Assembly (NCBI GenBank): GCA_002449265.1
Contig: DKCV01000021.1
Span: forward strand, 75,382 to 139,381
Source: Caryophanales bacterium UBA6865
Lineage (GTDB): Bacteria > Bacillota_I > Bacilli_A > RFN20 > CAG-826
Direction: 5' to 3'
Length of the DNA stretch: 64,000 bases
Below the pieces are notes generated by a model. That model was not told the origin of the DNA. It did not search any database and saw only the letters and a list, made by a program, of their open reading frames with translations. Position 1 is the stretch's first letter. Each line of letters begins with the position of its first letter. Both the position numbers and the translations under genes were made by a program. This document shows, one piece after another, positions 1 through 8,488 of this stretch.

Positions 1-599
1 TCCTTCCGAAATATCGCGGAGCCGCTCCAATCCAACGCGCGATTATGGATGAAGAAAAAGAGACCGGAATTTCGCTTATGGAAATGGTTGCAGCGATGGA
101 TGCGGGGGATGTCTATGACGTTTCAAAAGTTGCGATAGATCCTCTTGATACCTATTCTTCTTTGGGGAAGAAACTAAGCGAAGTCGCCGCGAATTTAATC
201 GTTATGGATTTACTAAAATACGCTAATGGTGAGCTCATAGCACATAAACAAGAAGAATCGCTCGTAACGATTGCTAAAAAAATCGCTCCTTCCGAGGAAC
301 GCATTCCTTTAAATTTGGACGTAGCAAAAACTTCTTGCTATCTCCGCGCTTTAAGTGAAGAACCAGGCGCTTATTTCCTTTTAGGAGATAAAAAACTTAA
401 GGTTTATGAAGCTCAAGTGTTTTCAAATGAAATTGCAGGGGAAGTTGGCTCCATTATTTTTAATAAAAAGCATTTCTTATTACAATTAAAGGACGGCATT
501 TTAGAACTACTATCCGTGCAACTTGAAGGCAAAAAGAGAATGGATGGCGTTTCTTTCCTACAAGGCGCACATCTATTTAACGATGCGAAACTTTCCTAA
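1..599 (+). CDS. fmt: Methionyl-tRNA formyltransferase, C-terminal part (5' end outside window)
   Basis: Transfers a formyl group from 10-formyl-THF to Met-tRNAfMet for translation initiation in the cytoplasm. The frame is open from base 3, where LPKYRGAAPIQRA, the conserved segment just after the catalytic Asn/His, is read. The apparent ATG at 45 is internal. The next stretch has the MDAGDVYD signature holding the family's catalytic Asp. The rest is the C-terminal OB-like tRNA-binding domain. About 199 residues remain of a usual 310 or so; the N-terminal formyl-THF-binding half lies upstream of the window. No terminator hairpin is visible after the stop. The next gene has its own promoter. 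Confidence 0.93.
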   Translation, partial: LPKYRGAAPIQRAIMDEEKETGISLMEMVAAMDAGDVYDVSKVAIDPLDTYSSLGKKLSEVAANLIVMDLLKYANGELIAHKQEESLVTIAKKIAPSEERIPLNLDVAKTSCYLRALSEEPGAYFLLGDKKLKVYEAQVFSNEIAGEVGSIIFNKKHFLLQLKDGILELLSVQLEGKKRMDGVSFLQGAHLFNDAKLS

Positions 600-644
600 T
601 TATAAATCTTTAAAAAGTTCGATAGTTTCTATTAATATTGCTTG

Positions 645-674
645 TTCAAAGACAAGGTTTTCCTATGATATAAT
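645..674 (+). promoter_or_regulatory. Sigma-A promoter of the fakB-fakA group
   Basis: A -35 box TTCAAA (645-650), 18 nt spacer and perfect -10 box TATAAT (669-674). Transcription would start near 681. The Shine-Dalgarno AGGAAGGA (690-697) precedes the ATG at 703. The -35 matches consensus in four of six bases. Confidence 0.7.
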
Positions 675-702
675 TTTGACTAGTTTTTAGGAAGGATAAC
701 GA

Positions 703-1587
703 ATGAATAAAATTGCAATTTTGCTTGATAGTACTTGCGACATGACTATCAACCTTTTACATGAATATGATATTGATTATGTTCCGATGGGCTTTTCCAT
801 TGGTGATAAAGAATATTCCGCGCTTCTATCTTGGGACAATATTTCCCCAAAAGAATTTTATGAAACGATGAAGAAAACTCGCGTTTATACGAACCAAGTC
901 AAGGACGTTGATTTCGAAAAGAAATTCAATGAACTTCTTGATCAAAAGAAAGATATTTTATATTTAGGATGTAGCAGTGGCTTATCTAAATCGGTCTCTC
1001 GCGGAGAAGTCATCGCGCGCGAAATCATGGCAAAACGTCCTGGCGCTCAAATTCGCGTCGTTGATTCCTTAATTTCTGGAATGGGACAAGGACTATTAGG
1101 AATTTACGCCTCCTCTTTGCGTAAAGAAGGAAAAACGCTTGATGAGATCGTTTCTTTATTGAAGGAAAATCGTCTTAAATACAACCAATGGGGAACCGTA
1201 GATGACCTTAATTATTTAAAGAGAGCAGGACGCGTGAAGGCTAGTGCCGCTTTCTTTGGAAATATTTTCGGAGTTAAGCCGATTATCATCAGTGATATCT
1301 GTGGCAGCAATTTCGCTTATAAAAAAGTGAAAGGGAGAAAAGCATCGCTAGAAGAAATCGCCAATTCGGTTGCGAGCAATATCGTTGATCCAGAGAATCA
1401 TTACGTTGCGATTTCCCATGCGGACTCCGAAAAAGACGCTCTTGAATTAAAAAGCTTAATCGAAAGCAAAATCAAAGTGAAAGGCTTCTATCTCACTCCT
1501 TTAGGACCGATCCTTGGCGCTAGTTGTGGCCCTAATACGATCATTGCTTTCCATTACGGAAAAGAAGTCACCTTAAAAGGCGAATAG
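703..1587 (+). CDS. DegV family fatty-acid-binding protein (FakB-like)
   Basis: DegV/FakB proteins bind one fatty acid and present its carboxylate to the kinase FakA; the acyl phosphate then feeds PlsX/PlsY phospholipid synthesis. The 294 residues fit the family. The N-terminal domain opens with ILLDSTCDM (usual form DS-D), followed by a Thr/Ser pocket (VYTNQV) and the GCSSGLS loop, as in other DegV proteins. The C-terminal half has the DDLNYLKRAGRVKAS signature. The ATG is chosen for its strong Shine-Dalgarno AGGAAGGA. It sits 7 nt upstream of a FakA-type gene, which supports a fatty acid kinase assignment over unknown function. Which acyl chain it prefers cannot be read from sequence. Confidence 0.9.
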   Translation: MNKIAILLDSTCDMTINLLHEYDIDYVPMGFSIGDKEYSALLSWDNISPKEFYETMKKTRVYTNQVKDVDFEKKFNELLDQKKDILYLGCSSGLSKSVSRGEVIAREIMAKRPGAQIRVVDSLISGMGQGLLGIYASSLRKEGKTLDEIVSLLKENRLKYNQWGTVDDLNYLKRAGRVKASAAFFGNIFGVKPIIISDICGSNFAYKKVKGRKASLEEIANSVASNIVDPENHYVAISHADSEKDALELKSLIESKIKVKGFYLTPLGPILGASCGPNTIIAFHYGKEVTLKGE

Positions 1588-1594
1588 AAAATCC

Positions 1595-3256
1595 ATGGAT
1601 AGCAAAACTCTCTCGAGTAGCGATTTTATTCGTTTGCTCAAAAAGGGATATGAGGCCTTAGCGAATAATTATGAAGCCATCAATGACCTCAACGTTTTCC
1701 CTGTGCCAGACGGTGATACTGGCACAAACATGAAAATGACCTTCGCTGGTGGTCTTCGCTCCATTGTTAAAAGCGATGATTTAGGTTCGTTAGCGGCTGA
1801 TTTTGCACGCGGTTCTTTATTTGCGGCCCGTGGGAATAGTGGCGTTCTTTCTAGCCAATACTACAAAGGAATCGCTGATGGGCTAAAAAACAAAAAGGAC
1901 GCTAGTGTCGCTAATTTCGCTAAAGCAATGGTAAGCGGATATAAAGTCGCTTATTCTTCTATGGCTGATCCTGTGGAAGGAACGATTCTTACCGTTGCTA
2001 GAGAAGGCATAGAAAACGTTATCAATAATCCCAAGAATCTAAAGGATTTCCCAACCTTTTTTGCCTCAGTTGTAGAAGCGATGAAGATTTCTTTGGATAA
2101 TACCCCAAATCTTTTACCCGTTTTAAAGGAAGCCGGTGTCGTTGATAGTGGCGGAAAAGGATTACTTACCATTTTCCAAGGCTTTTTGAGTGCATATACT
2201 GGTAAAGAAGAAACCTCTTCAGAAATTGATGCAAAGCTAGAAGAGCATCTTACTAGCAATCTACCTTCTCCAGTCGACTGTAGCGCCTTTAACGAAAATA
2301 GTGTTCTTGACTATGGTTATTGCACCGAATTTTTGTTGCAGCTTCTCTCCTGTAAAATCAATGTCAAACGCTTTTCAATAAAACGTTTTATCGCTTGGCT
2401 AGAAGAGCATGGTAATTCCATTGTTTGCTTTCAAACTGGCACGGTTGTGAAAGTTCATATTCATACGAAAAAACCTTACGAAGTGATTCATTATGCCCAA
2501 AAGTATGGGGAATTTGTGGCCTTTAAGATGGAAAATATGACGCTTCAGCATAATGAAGTCATCATCAAAGAAGAGAAGAAAAAGAAAGAGCGCGTTCCTA
2601 GTGCGATTATCGCGATTGGACAAGGGGAAGGCATTAAAGACCTTTATCACTCTTTAGGCGCGGATATTGTGCTTGATGGCGGGAAAACAATGAATGCTTC
2701 TACCGAAGAAATCATTGATGCCGTTAAATACGCTAACGCGGAGGATGTTATTCTTCTTCCAAACGAAAGCAATATTCTTCTTGCGGCAAAACAAGCGCAA
2801 AAGCTTTATAAAAAGTGTCGCATTCACGTTGTAGAAACCAAAAATCTTGTCGAAGGATATGTCGCTTTATCGATGCTACTAGATAAAAATGATGTCCAAG
2901 GAAGTATCGATGCGTTTAATGAAGCGATCGAATCATTAGATTGTGGCTTTGTTGCTTTAAGTAACCGCGATGTTGAAATCGAAGGGAAAATGGTTCCTTC
3001 TCATACGTTTATTGGGGCGATGAAAAAAGAAATTATTGCGAGTGGGGTAACCGCGGAAGAAACCTTAATTTCTTTACTTTCTCATGTCCAAAATCTTGAA
3101 AATAAAAGCGCCTTACTTTTAATCCGCGGAAAAACAAGGAAAGAAGAAGACGCGAATAAACTCCTTGAAACCTTAAAAGATAAATACCCCGATTTAGAAA
3201 TTGGCTTACTTAGTGGTGAGCAAGAAGTTTATGATTATTTAGTAGGACTTTATTAA
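1595..3256 (+). CDS. fakA: Fatty acid kinase catalytic subunit, DAK2/DhaL family (FakA/YloV-like)
   Basis: Phosphorylates fatty acids carried by a FakB/DegV protein using ATP. The 553-residue length is that of FakA/YloV. The N-terminal DhaL ATP-binding domain (about residues 1-200) shows NVFPVPDGDTGTNM, whose Asp residues bind Mg-ATP, and a later ARGNSGVLSSQ glycine loop. A middle linker domain holds a Lys-rich stretch (about 320-330). The C-terminal DegV-like domain includes LLPNESNI, in the region where FakA contacts FakB. It begins 7 nt after fakB and no good Shine-Dalgarno is visible, so translation coupling is likely. The NUDIX gene follows after 3 nt. Confidence 0.92.
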   Translation: MDSKTLSSSDFIRLLKKGYEALANNYEAINDLNVFPVPDGDTGTNMKMTFAGGLRSIVKSDDLGSLAADFARGSLFAARGNSGVLSSQYYKGIADGLKNKKDASVANFAKAMVSGYKVAYSSMADPVEGTILTVAREGIENVINNPKNLKDFPTFFASVVEAMKISLDNTPNLLPVLKEAGVVDSGGKGLLTIFQGFLSAYTGKEETSSEIDAKLEEHLTSNLPSPVDCSAFNENSVLDYGYCTEFLLQLLSCKINVKRFSIKRFIAWLEEHGNSIVCFQTGTVVKVHIHTKKPYEVIHYAQKYGEFVAFKMENMTLQHNEVIIKEEKKKKERVPSAIIAIGQGEGIKDLYHSLGADIVLDGGKTMNASTEEIIDAVKYANAEDVILLPNESNILLAAKQAQKLYKKCRIHVVETKNLVEGYVALSMLLDKNDVQGSIDAFNEAIESLDCGFVALSNRDVEIEGKMVPSHTFIGAMKKEIIASGVTAEETLISLLSHVQNLENKSALLLIRGKTRKEEDANKLLETLKDKYPDLEIGLLSGEQEVYDYLVGLY

Positions 3257-3259
3257 TTT

Positions 3260-3802
3260 ATGGACCAAAAATTAGAAGAAAAGAAAATCGCGAGCAAAGA
3301 AATCTATCGCGGAAAGATACTTGATGTATTTGTCGACGACGTCCTTCTTCCGAATGGCAAAAAGAGCACGCGCGAGCTTATTCGGCACTGTAAAGCCAGC
3401 GCCGTCCTCGCCTTCGATGATAATGGTAACGTCATCTTAGAAGATCAGTTCCGTTATCCTTATAGCGATGTCATTACGGAAATCCCTGCAGGTAAAGCAG
3501 ACGGGGATGAAGATCCCATCCTTACGGCAAAACGCGAATTACTTGAAGAAACTGGTTATGAAGCAAATGAGATTTCTCTATTAGGTGAATTCTATCCATC
3601 TGTCGCTTATACCGATGAAGTGATTTATCTATATGAAGCCCATTCCTTAAAGAAAAAGGAACAGCATTTGGATGCCGATGAGTCTCTTTCCTTCTATTTT
3701 AAAAGCTTCGACGAATTCAAACGTATGGTGCTGGAAGGAAAAATTAAGGATGGCAAGACGCTTGCCGCCTTAACTTATTATTTATTGAAACACGCGATGT
3801 AA
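3260..3802 (+). CDS. NUDIX hydrolase, ADP-ribose pyrophosphatase type
   Basis: Hydrolyses a nucleoside diphosphate linked to another moiety, most likely ADP-ribose to AMP and ribose-5-phosphate. The NUDIX box is complete: G-x5-E-x7-REL-x-EE-x-GY begins at GKADGDE and continues to RELLEETGY, giving the metal-binding glutamates. The N-terminal EIYRGKILDVFVDDVLLPNGK and the RYPYSDVITEIPAGK segment before the box are typical of the NudF/YqkG subfamily. 180 residues is the normal length. It starts 3 nt after fakA with no clear Shine-Dalgarno, so it is probably co-translated. Substrate is inferred from subfamily only. Confidence 0.88.
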   Translation: MDQKLEEKKIASKEIYRGKILDVFVDDVLLPNGKKSTRELIRHCKASAVLAFDDNGNVILEDQFRYPYSDVITEIPAGKADGDEDPILTAKRELLEETGYEANEISLLGEFYPSVAYTDEVIYLYEAHSLKKKEQHLDADESLSFYFKSFDEFKRMVLEGKIKDGKTLAALTYYLLKHAM

Positions 3803-3831
3803 ATTTCATCGGTTTCTCTTTAAGGAATTTT

Positions 3832-4146
3832 ATGAAAACATCCCAAAAACTAGTTCGTGATAATATTCCTTCTCTTATCGAAAAAGATGGAAAGACAGCA
3901 AAAACGAGAATTTTAAGCAAAGAAGAAACTCTAATTGCTTTAAAAACTAAGCTTTTAGAAGAAACGAACGAATATCTTTCTTCAGAGGAGTCTTTGGAAG
4001 AACTCGCTGATATTGAAGAAGTGGTATTTGCTCTTGCTTTAGAAAGTGGCCATTCCTTAGAAGAATTAGAACAAATACGTTTAGAGAAAAGAAATCGTAA
4101 TGGTGCCTTTACTAAACGTATCTTTCTAGAAAGCGTCTCCGAATAA
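3832..4146 (+). CDS. MazG-like nucleotide pyrophosphohydrolase family protein
   Basis: A 104-residue all-alpha protein beginning KLVRDNIPSLIEKDGK, the opening of the MazG-like/phosphoribosyl-ATP pyrophosphohydrolase-like house-cleaning family. The metal-site pattern EETNEY...EELADIEEVV (E-x2-E...E-x-x-D) is present. Such proteins cleave non-canonical NTPs to NMP and pyrophosphate; the true substrate is unknown. A Shine-Dalgarno AAGGA precedes the ATG. It is the last gene of the fakB-fakA-NUDIX group and is followed by a strong hairpin terminator. Confidence 0.8.
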   Translation: MKTSQKLVRDNIPSLIEKDGKTAKTRILSKEETLIALKTKLLEETNEYLSSEESLEELADIEEVVFALALESGHSLEELEQIRLEKRNRNGAFTKRIFLESVSE

Positions 4147-4181
4147 AAATAGGGTCTAGCGTTAATCGCTTGACCCTATTT
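4147..4181. terminator. Bidirectional rho-independent terminator
   Basis: The 10-bp arms at 4147-4156 and 4172-4181 are perfectly complementary (AAATAGGGTC/GACCCTATTT), with a further GCG/CGC inner stem. T-rich runs exist on both sides, so it can stop the upstream + strand group and the - strand thrS. Confidence 0.9.
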
Positions 4182-4188
4182 CCTTACT

Positions 4189-6090
4189 TTAGAAGCGAAG
4201 CTTTTTATCGATAGAATTACGAATCAGTTTCACAAATTCATCCAAAGTAACGGTGATTTGTTTTTCGCTTCCGTAGATTCGGTAAGTAACTTCGTGATTC
4301 TCTTTTTCTTTGTCACCGACAACAAGGGTATATGGAATCTTTTGCACTTGGGCATTTCTTAATCGATAGCCTAATTTTTCATTGCTGTCGTCTAATAAGA
4401 CACGCACTTCACTTGCTTCGAGAGCTTGTTTGACCTCCTTAGCGTATTCGAGGTGGGCTTGATTGCTCACAGGAAGCACAATTGCTTGATGAGGCGCTAA
4501 CCAAGTCGGGAAAGCCCCTCCATAGTTTTCGGTGATCACGCCAATAAAGCGTTCAACTGAACCAAAGACAACGCGGTGAAGCATATATGGCTCTTTCTTT
4601 TCGCCGTTTTCATCGATGTAGAAGCAGCCAAAGCGGTGCGGCAAATTCACATCGAGCTGGATGGTGCCACATTGCCAAGTTCTACCCATTGAATCTTTAA
4701 GCTTAAAGTCAAGCTTTGGCCCATAGAATGCGCCATCGCCTTCGTTGATTTGATATTCGTGGCCGCTATCTTTGCACGCAGTAGCGAGGGCTTTTTCACT
4801 TTGATCCCAGAATTCTTTGCTTCCGATATAATCATCTGGACGAGTACTTAAAACAATCTTGTAGCTTAAGCCAAAGACTTTATACACTTCGTCTAATAAG
4901 CCCATGATGTTTTTGACTTCGCTTTCGATCTGATCAGGGCGAATCATGATATGAGCATCGTCTTGCGTAAAGGCACGCACTCGGAATAAACCATTTAAAG
5001 CCCCACTCGCTTCGTGACGATGAACGTGGCCTAATTCCGCATAGCGGAGTGGGAATTCACGGTAAGAGTGGATATCGTTTTTATAGACAAGAATCGCGCC
5101 GGGGCAATTCATTGGCTTAATCGCGAAATCCTTGCCATCGATTTTGGTGGTGTACATGTTTTCTTTATAGTGATCCCAGTGCCCACTAGTCTCCCATAAT
5201 TCGCGTGAAAGCATCGTAGGGCTTTCAATTTGTAAATAGCCATGCGCGAGATGAATTTTTCGCCAATAATCGAGAAGAGCATTCTTTAATAGCATTCCAT
5301 TTGGTAACCAAAACGGGAAGCCAGGGCCATAATCACTAATCATGAATAAGCCTAATTCTTTGCCTAAACGGCGGTGGTCATTTGCTTTACGCTTTTCCAA
5401 AATCGCAAGATGCTCTTTTAAGTCTTCTTCCGTCCACCATGAAGTCCCATAGATACGAGTGAGCTGCTTATTGTCGCTATTGCCTCTCCAATACGCGCCA
5501 GCGATAGACAATAACTTGAAGTGCTTAATCATTCCAGTGGAAGGAATGTGGGGGCCTTTACAAAAATCAACGAAATCCCCTTGCGTATAGATAGAGATGT
5601 TTTCTTTTTCGTGTTCGGCGATTAGCTCAAGCTTATAGGGGTTATCTTTAAAAATTTCTTTTGCTTCTTCGGGAGTGACTTCTTTACGAATGAAGGGATT
5701 ATCTTCTTTCGCAAGTTTTTTCATTTCCGCTTCAATGCGAGCAAAATCAGCATCGGTGACAACCTTCTCGCCAAAATCGACATCGTAATAAAATCCTTCT
5801 TCGATGGCTGGTCCAAATCCGAATTTGCAATCCGGGTATAAGTGACGAATGGCTTGTGCCATTAAGTGGGAGGTGCTGTGATTGAGCATCATAAAAGCAT
5901 CGTTACTTCCGATTTTGACAAATGAGAAATTCTCTCCCTCGTGAAGCGGCTCTCTCATATCGATGATTTCTTCGCCGCATTTAATGCCGACATCTTCTTT
6001 TTTGTGCTCATTATCGAGCACTTTCGCGGCAATAAAGCCATTTGCTTTATCTTCTAATTCGACTTCTTTTCCGTTATAGATTACTTTCAT
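4189..6090 (-). CDS. thrS: Threonyl-tRNA synthetase
   Basis: Charges tRNA-Thr with threonine. Domains in order: TGS (about 1-60), the editing domain with HSTSHLMAQAIR and the KGPHIPSTG strand, the class II catalytic core with PMNCPGAILVYKN and the Zn ligands Cys/His (ELGHVHRHEASG), and the anticodon-binding domain (AIVLPVSNQAH onward). 633 residues is normal. The start at 6090 (MKVIYNGKEVE) is chosen over an in-frame ATG at 6138 because it has the Shine-Dalgarno AAAGGA and because the longer form would run through the T-box terminator. Transcription is controlled by the T-box leader upstream. Confidence 0.97.
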   Translation of the reverse strand: MKVIYNGKEVELEDKANGFIAAKVLDNEHKKEDVGIKCGEEIIDMREPLHEGENFSFVKIGSNDAFMMLNHSTSHLMAQAIRHLYPDCKFGFGPAIEEGFYYDVDFGEKVVTDADFARIEAEMKKLAKEDNPFIRKEVTPEEAKEIFKDNPYKLELIAEHEKENISIYTQGDFVDFCKGPHIPSTGMIKHFKLLSIAGAYWRGNSDNKQLTRIYGTSWWTEEDLKEHLAILEKRKANDHRRLGKELGLFMISDYGPGFPFWLPNGMLLKNALLDYWRKIHLAHGYLQIESPTMLSRELWETSGHWDHYKENMYTTKIDGKDFAIKPMNCPGAILVYKNDIHSYREFPLRYAELGHVHRHEASGALNGLFRVRAFTQDDAHIMIRPDQIESEVKNIMGLLDEVYKVFGLSYKIVLSTRPDDYIGSKEFWDQSEKALATACKDSGHEYQINEGDGAFYGPKLDFKLKDSMGRTWQCGTIQLDVNLPHRFGCFYIDENGEKKEPYMLHRVVFGSVERFIGVITENYGGAFPTWLAPHQAIVLPVSNQAHLEYAKEVKQALEASEVRVLLDDSNEKLGYRLRNAQVQKIPYTLVVGDKEKENHEVTYRIYGSEKQITVTLDEFVKLIRNSIDKKLRF

Positions 6091-6294
6091 AATCTTTTTT
6101 CCTTTCTTGAGGGATAAAAAATAAAACGCCCTCATCACTAAGGACGCTTCCGCGTGGTACCACCTTATTTCGAATGAACGAATTCATTCCTCTCTGAGCT
6201 TAACGTGCTTCAGATTCGCCTAACTTATTTCGCTAGGGGCTCGGGAGTGGTACTCCATATGCCTATAGGCATTTGAGCGTGTCTCCTTCAACGC
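6091..6294 (-). promoter_or_regulatory. T-box riboswitch leader of thrS
   Basis: Read on the minus strand, the leader has a perfect UUCG-capped hairpin (arms GAATGAA/TTCATTC), then the T-box core AAGGTGGTACCACGCGG (about 6148-6164). A terminator stem follows, AGCGTCCT pairing with AGGGCGTT, and then a long T run. The core pairs with the uncharged tRNA 3' end and competes with the terminator stem. ACC or ACT in the GTACCACTCC loop are the candidate threonine specifier codons; I cannot fold Stem I to settle this. Confidence 0.92.
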
Positions 6295-6300
6295 AACTAA

Positions 6301-6329
6301 AATCTAGGACTTAAGGGAAATAATGTCAA
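6301..6329 (-). promoter_or_regulatory. Sigma-A promoter of thrS
   Basis: On the minus strand a perfect -35 box TTGACA (6324-6329), exact 17 nt spacer and -10 box TAGATT (6301-6306). The start would be near 6294, directly before the T-box leader. This is the strongest promoter match in the window. Confidence 0.85.
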
Positions 6330-6494
6330 GCAAAACAAATGCGCAAGAAAATGAATTATGGGTTTTATTTTTCCATTAAATTGTTTTTCTTATTTCTCCT
6401 TTTTTACTTCTAGGTGTTTGCTACCTATTAACTTCTTTAGTAAGGCAATAAATAAATTGCGTTCTATCCTCTTTATCCGCCTTTTGCTTAGGAA

Positions 6495-6500
6495 TAAAAT
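6495..6500 (+). promoter_or_regulatory. Candidate -10 box of queA
   Basis: TAAAAT ends 7 nt before the queA ATG at 6508. The matching -35 (TTTATC, 17 nt upstream) is weak. Confidence 0.4.
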
Positions 6501-6507
6501 AACAGCT

Positions 6508-7575
6508 ATGAACATTGAATTATTTGATTATTACCTTCCTGAAAATCTTATTGCTCAGTCGCCTAGCGAGAAGCGTGATGAATGCCGCTTGATGGTCGTT
6601 GACCGTTTTCATCAGACAATCGAAAACAAAAAGTTTTTCGATATAATTGATTACTTAAACCCTGGTGATGTGCTTGTTAGAAATAACACGAAAGTCATAC
6701 CAGCGCGCTTAATCGGCGAAAAAGTCGAGACCAAAGGGAAAGTCGAAGTCTTACTCCTTCATGAAGTAAAAGGAGAAGAGGACACTTGGGAATGCTTAGT
6801 TGGCAATGCCCATAGCGTTAGAGTTGGTACGCATTGCTCTTTTGGAGATGGTAGATTAACTTGCGAATGCGTAAAAGTGCTTCCTGAAGGCATCCGTCAC
6901 ATGAAGTTCTTTTACCAAGGAATTTTCTTAGAAGTTCTTGATTCACTCGGCTTAATGCCTCTTCCTCCTTATATTAAGAAGCAGTGCGAGGATAATAGCG
7001 AATACCAAACCGTTTATGCGAAAGTTCCCGGAAGCGCAGCGGCTCCAACCGCAGGCTTTCATTTTACGGAAGAACTTTTAAATCGCATCCGAGAAAAAGG
7101 TATTGAAATTGTTGATATTACTTTAAATATTGGTTTAGGCACCTTTAGACCTGTGAAGGTACTAGATACTAAAGATCACGTGATGCATAGCGAGACTTAT
7201 ACCGTTTCTAAAGAAGCCGCCTCCTCTTTGAATTTAGCCAAAAAAGAAGGTCGAAGAATCATTGCAATCGGTACGACTTCCGTCCGCACTCTCGAAAGCA
7301 ATTTAGCGAAATATGGTAAATTTCAGGCTGTAAACGAAGAAGCGACTAGCATTTTCATTTCGCCAGGTTATGAATACAAAGCGATTGACGCTTTAATTAC
7401 GAATTTTCACCTTCCAAAGAGCACGCTAGTGATGCTTGTCAGCGCTTTTATGGGAAGAAAATGGACATTACATTGCTATGAAGAAGCGGTCAAAGATAAA
7501 TATCGTTTCTTCTCTTTTGGCGATGCAATGTTTATATACGGCAAATACGATTATTCCCACAATCTAGACGATTGA
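6508..7575 (+). CDS. queA: S-adenosylmethionine:tRNA ribosyltransferase-isomerase
   Basis: Makes epoxyqueuosine in the tRNA wobble position by transferring and isomerising the ribosyl group of SAM. Length 355 residues, as in E. coli. Typical motifs: FDYYLPENLIAQSP at the N-terminus, the VRNNTKVIPARL strand, the PTAGFHFTEELL catalytic region and the GLGTFRPV segment. The start at 6508 is chosen because homology begins at MNIELFDYYLPE. The longer in-frame ORF from 6358 encodes a low-complexity Phe/Leu stretch. A TAAAAT -10-like box lies only 7 nt before this ATG, and the one AGGA is too far upstream to be ideal. It stands alone between two terminators. Confidence 0.95.
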   Translation: MNIELFDYYLPENLIAQSPSEKRDECRLMVVDRFHQTIENKKFFDIIDYLNPGDVLVRNNTKVIPARLIGEKVETKGKVEVLLLHEVKGEEDTWECLVGNAHSVRVGTHCSFGDGRLTCECVKVLPEGIRHMKFFYQGIFLEVLDSLGLMPLPPYIKKQCEDNSEYQTVYAKVPGSAAAPTAGFHFTEELLNRIREKGIEIVDITLNIGLGTFRPVKVLDTKDHVMHSETYTVSKEAASSLNLAKKEGRRIIAIGTTSVRTLESNLAKYGKFQAVNEEATSIFISPGYEYKAIDALITNFHLPKSTLVMLVSAFMGRKWTLHCYEEAVKDKYRFFSFGDAMFIYGKYDYSHNLDD

Positions 7576-7582
7576 AAAGCAA

Positions 7583-7620
7583 TAAAAAGATGCTCCGATA
7601 AATTTTTGGAACATCTTTTT
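7583..7620. terminator. Bidirectional rho-independent terminator
   Basis: Arms AAAAAGATG (7584-7592) and CATCTTTTT (7612-7620), extended inward by TCC/GGA after one mismatch. The A- and T-rich flanks let it work for queA on the plus strand and for the ROK gene on the minus strand. Confidence 0.8.
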
Positions 7621-7645
7621 GATTACTACTAATTTTTAGTAAAAA

Positions 7646-8488
7646 CTAATTCTTTTCTTTTTGGAAGCCTAAAACCGCAGCACCCATCAATCCTGCTTCT
7701 TGTCCATAAGAGCAAAGTTCAAGATGAGAGTGGGGGCAGGCCTTTCTTAAGTCTTCGAAGAACAAGTCTGCGCTTTTCATTACTCCTCCGGTAAGAGTGA
7801 ATATTTCAGGCTCAAAATTGAACTGGTTCATCTCAATCCAACTCGCGAGCAAGTTGATCCAATCGTGATATATGGGCATCGCGATAGGGTTATTTTCTCT
7901 TACCATTTGGAAGAATTCACGGGCGTTTTTGATTTCCAAACCGTTCATGGAAGCAAGTTTAATGATACCCGTTCCGCTTGCCATATGTTCGAATTCATGG
8001 GTTTCGCCCTTATAATCAAACATCGTATGGCCAACTTCGTAAGAACTATTTACGATTTTTCCATTTTGGGTAAGCGCGCCTCCTACTCCAGTGGAAATGG
8101 TGACAAAATAAAGCGATTTTGCGTTTTTGTATTCGCCAAGATTCGCTTCCGCTAAAGCCGCAACCTCGGCATCATTAATGACATAAGCGGGTAAGTGATA
8201 GCGGTTAGACAAATAATCCGCTAAAGGAATGTTTTTGATGTGGATGTTTGGTAAAGCGGCAATGAATCCATCGTAACGGACTCTTCCTGGGACTCCCATT
8301 GCTAAAGCGATTACATCTGTAAAGTCGTTCACGCATTCATCAATCGTTTTGGCGACATTGCCAAGAAAAATATCCGTTTTTCCGCGAACTGTCGGATTGA
8401 TGACTTCCGAGATAATATTGTAATTTTCGTCGATGAGGGCGACGCGGGTATTCGTACCACCGATATCTAAAGCTATTACTTTTTCCAT
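7646..8488 (-). CDS. ROK family sugar kinase, probable glucokinase
   Basis: Likely phosphorylates glucose or a related hexose with ATP. The 280 residues open with the ATP phosphate-binding loop IALDIGGTNTRVALID. The catalytic ND pair is in YVINDAEVAALAE, and the TISTGVGGAL and GTGI loops follow. The family's usual zinc motif (C-x-C-G-x2-G-C-x-E) after the EVGH histidine is absent; that region reads YKGETHEFEHMASG with no cysteine. It overlaps the pyk stop by 1 nt, so it belongs to a pfkA-pyk-ROK glycolytic operon, which favours glucokinase. Other hexoses remain possible. Confidence 0.85.
   Translation of the reverse strand: MEKVIALDIGGTNTRVALIDENYNIISEVINPTVRGKTDIFLGNVAKTIDECVNDFTDVIALAMGVPGRVRYDGFIAALPNIHIKNIPLADYLSNRYHLPAYVINDAEVAALAEANLGEYKNAKSLYFVTISTGVGGALTQNGKIVNSSYEVGHTMFDYKGETHEFEHMASGTGIIKLASMNGLEIKNAREFFQMVRENNPIAMPIYHDWINLLASWIEMNQFNFEPEIFTLTGGVMKSADLFFEDLRKACPHSHLELCSYGQEAGLMGAAVLGFQKEKN

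Noticed and set aside
6358..6507. N-terminal extension of queA with hydrophobic residues
   Set aside because: Homology to QueA starts at 6508, and the extension is Phe/Leu-rich translation of AT-rich spacer.
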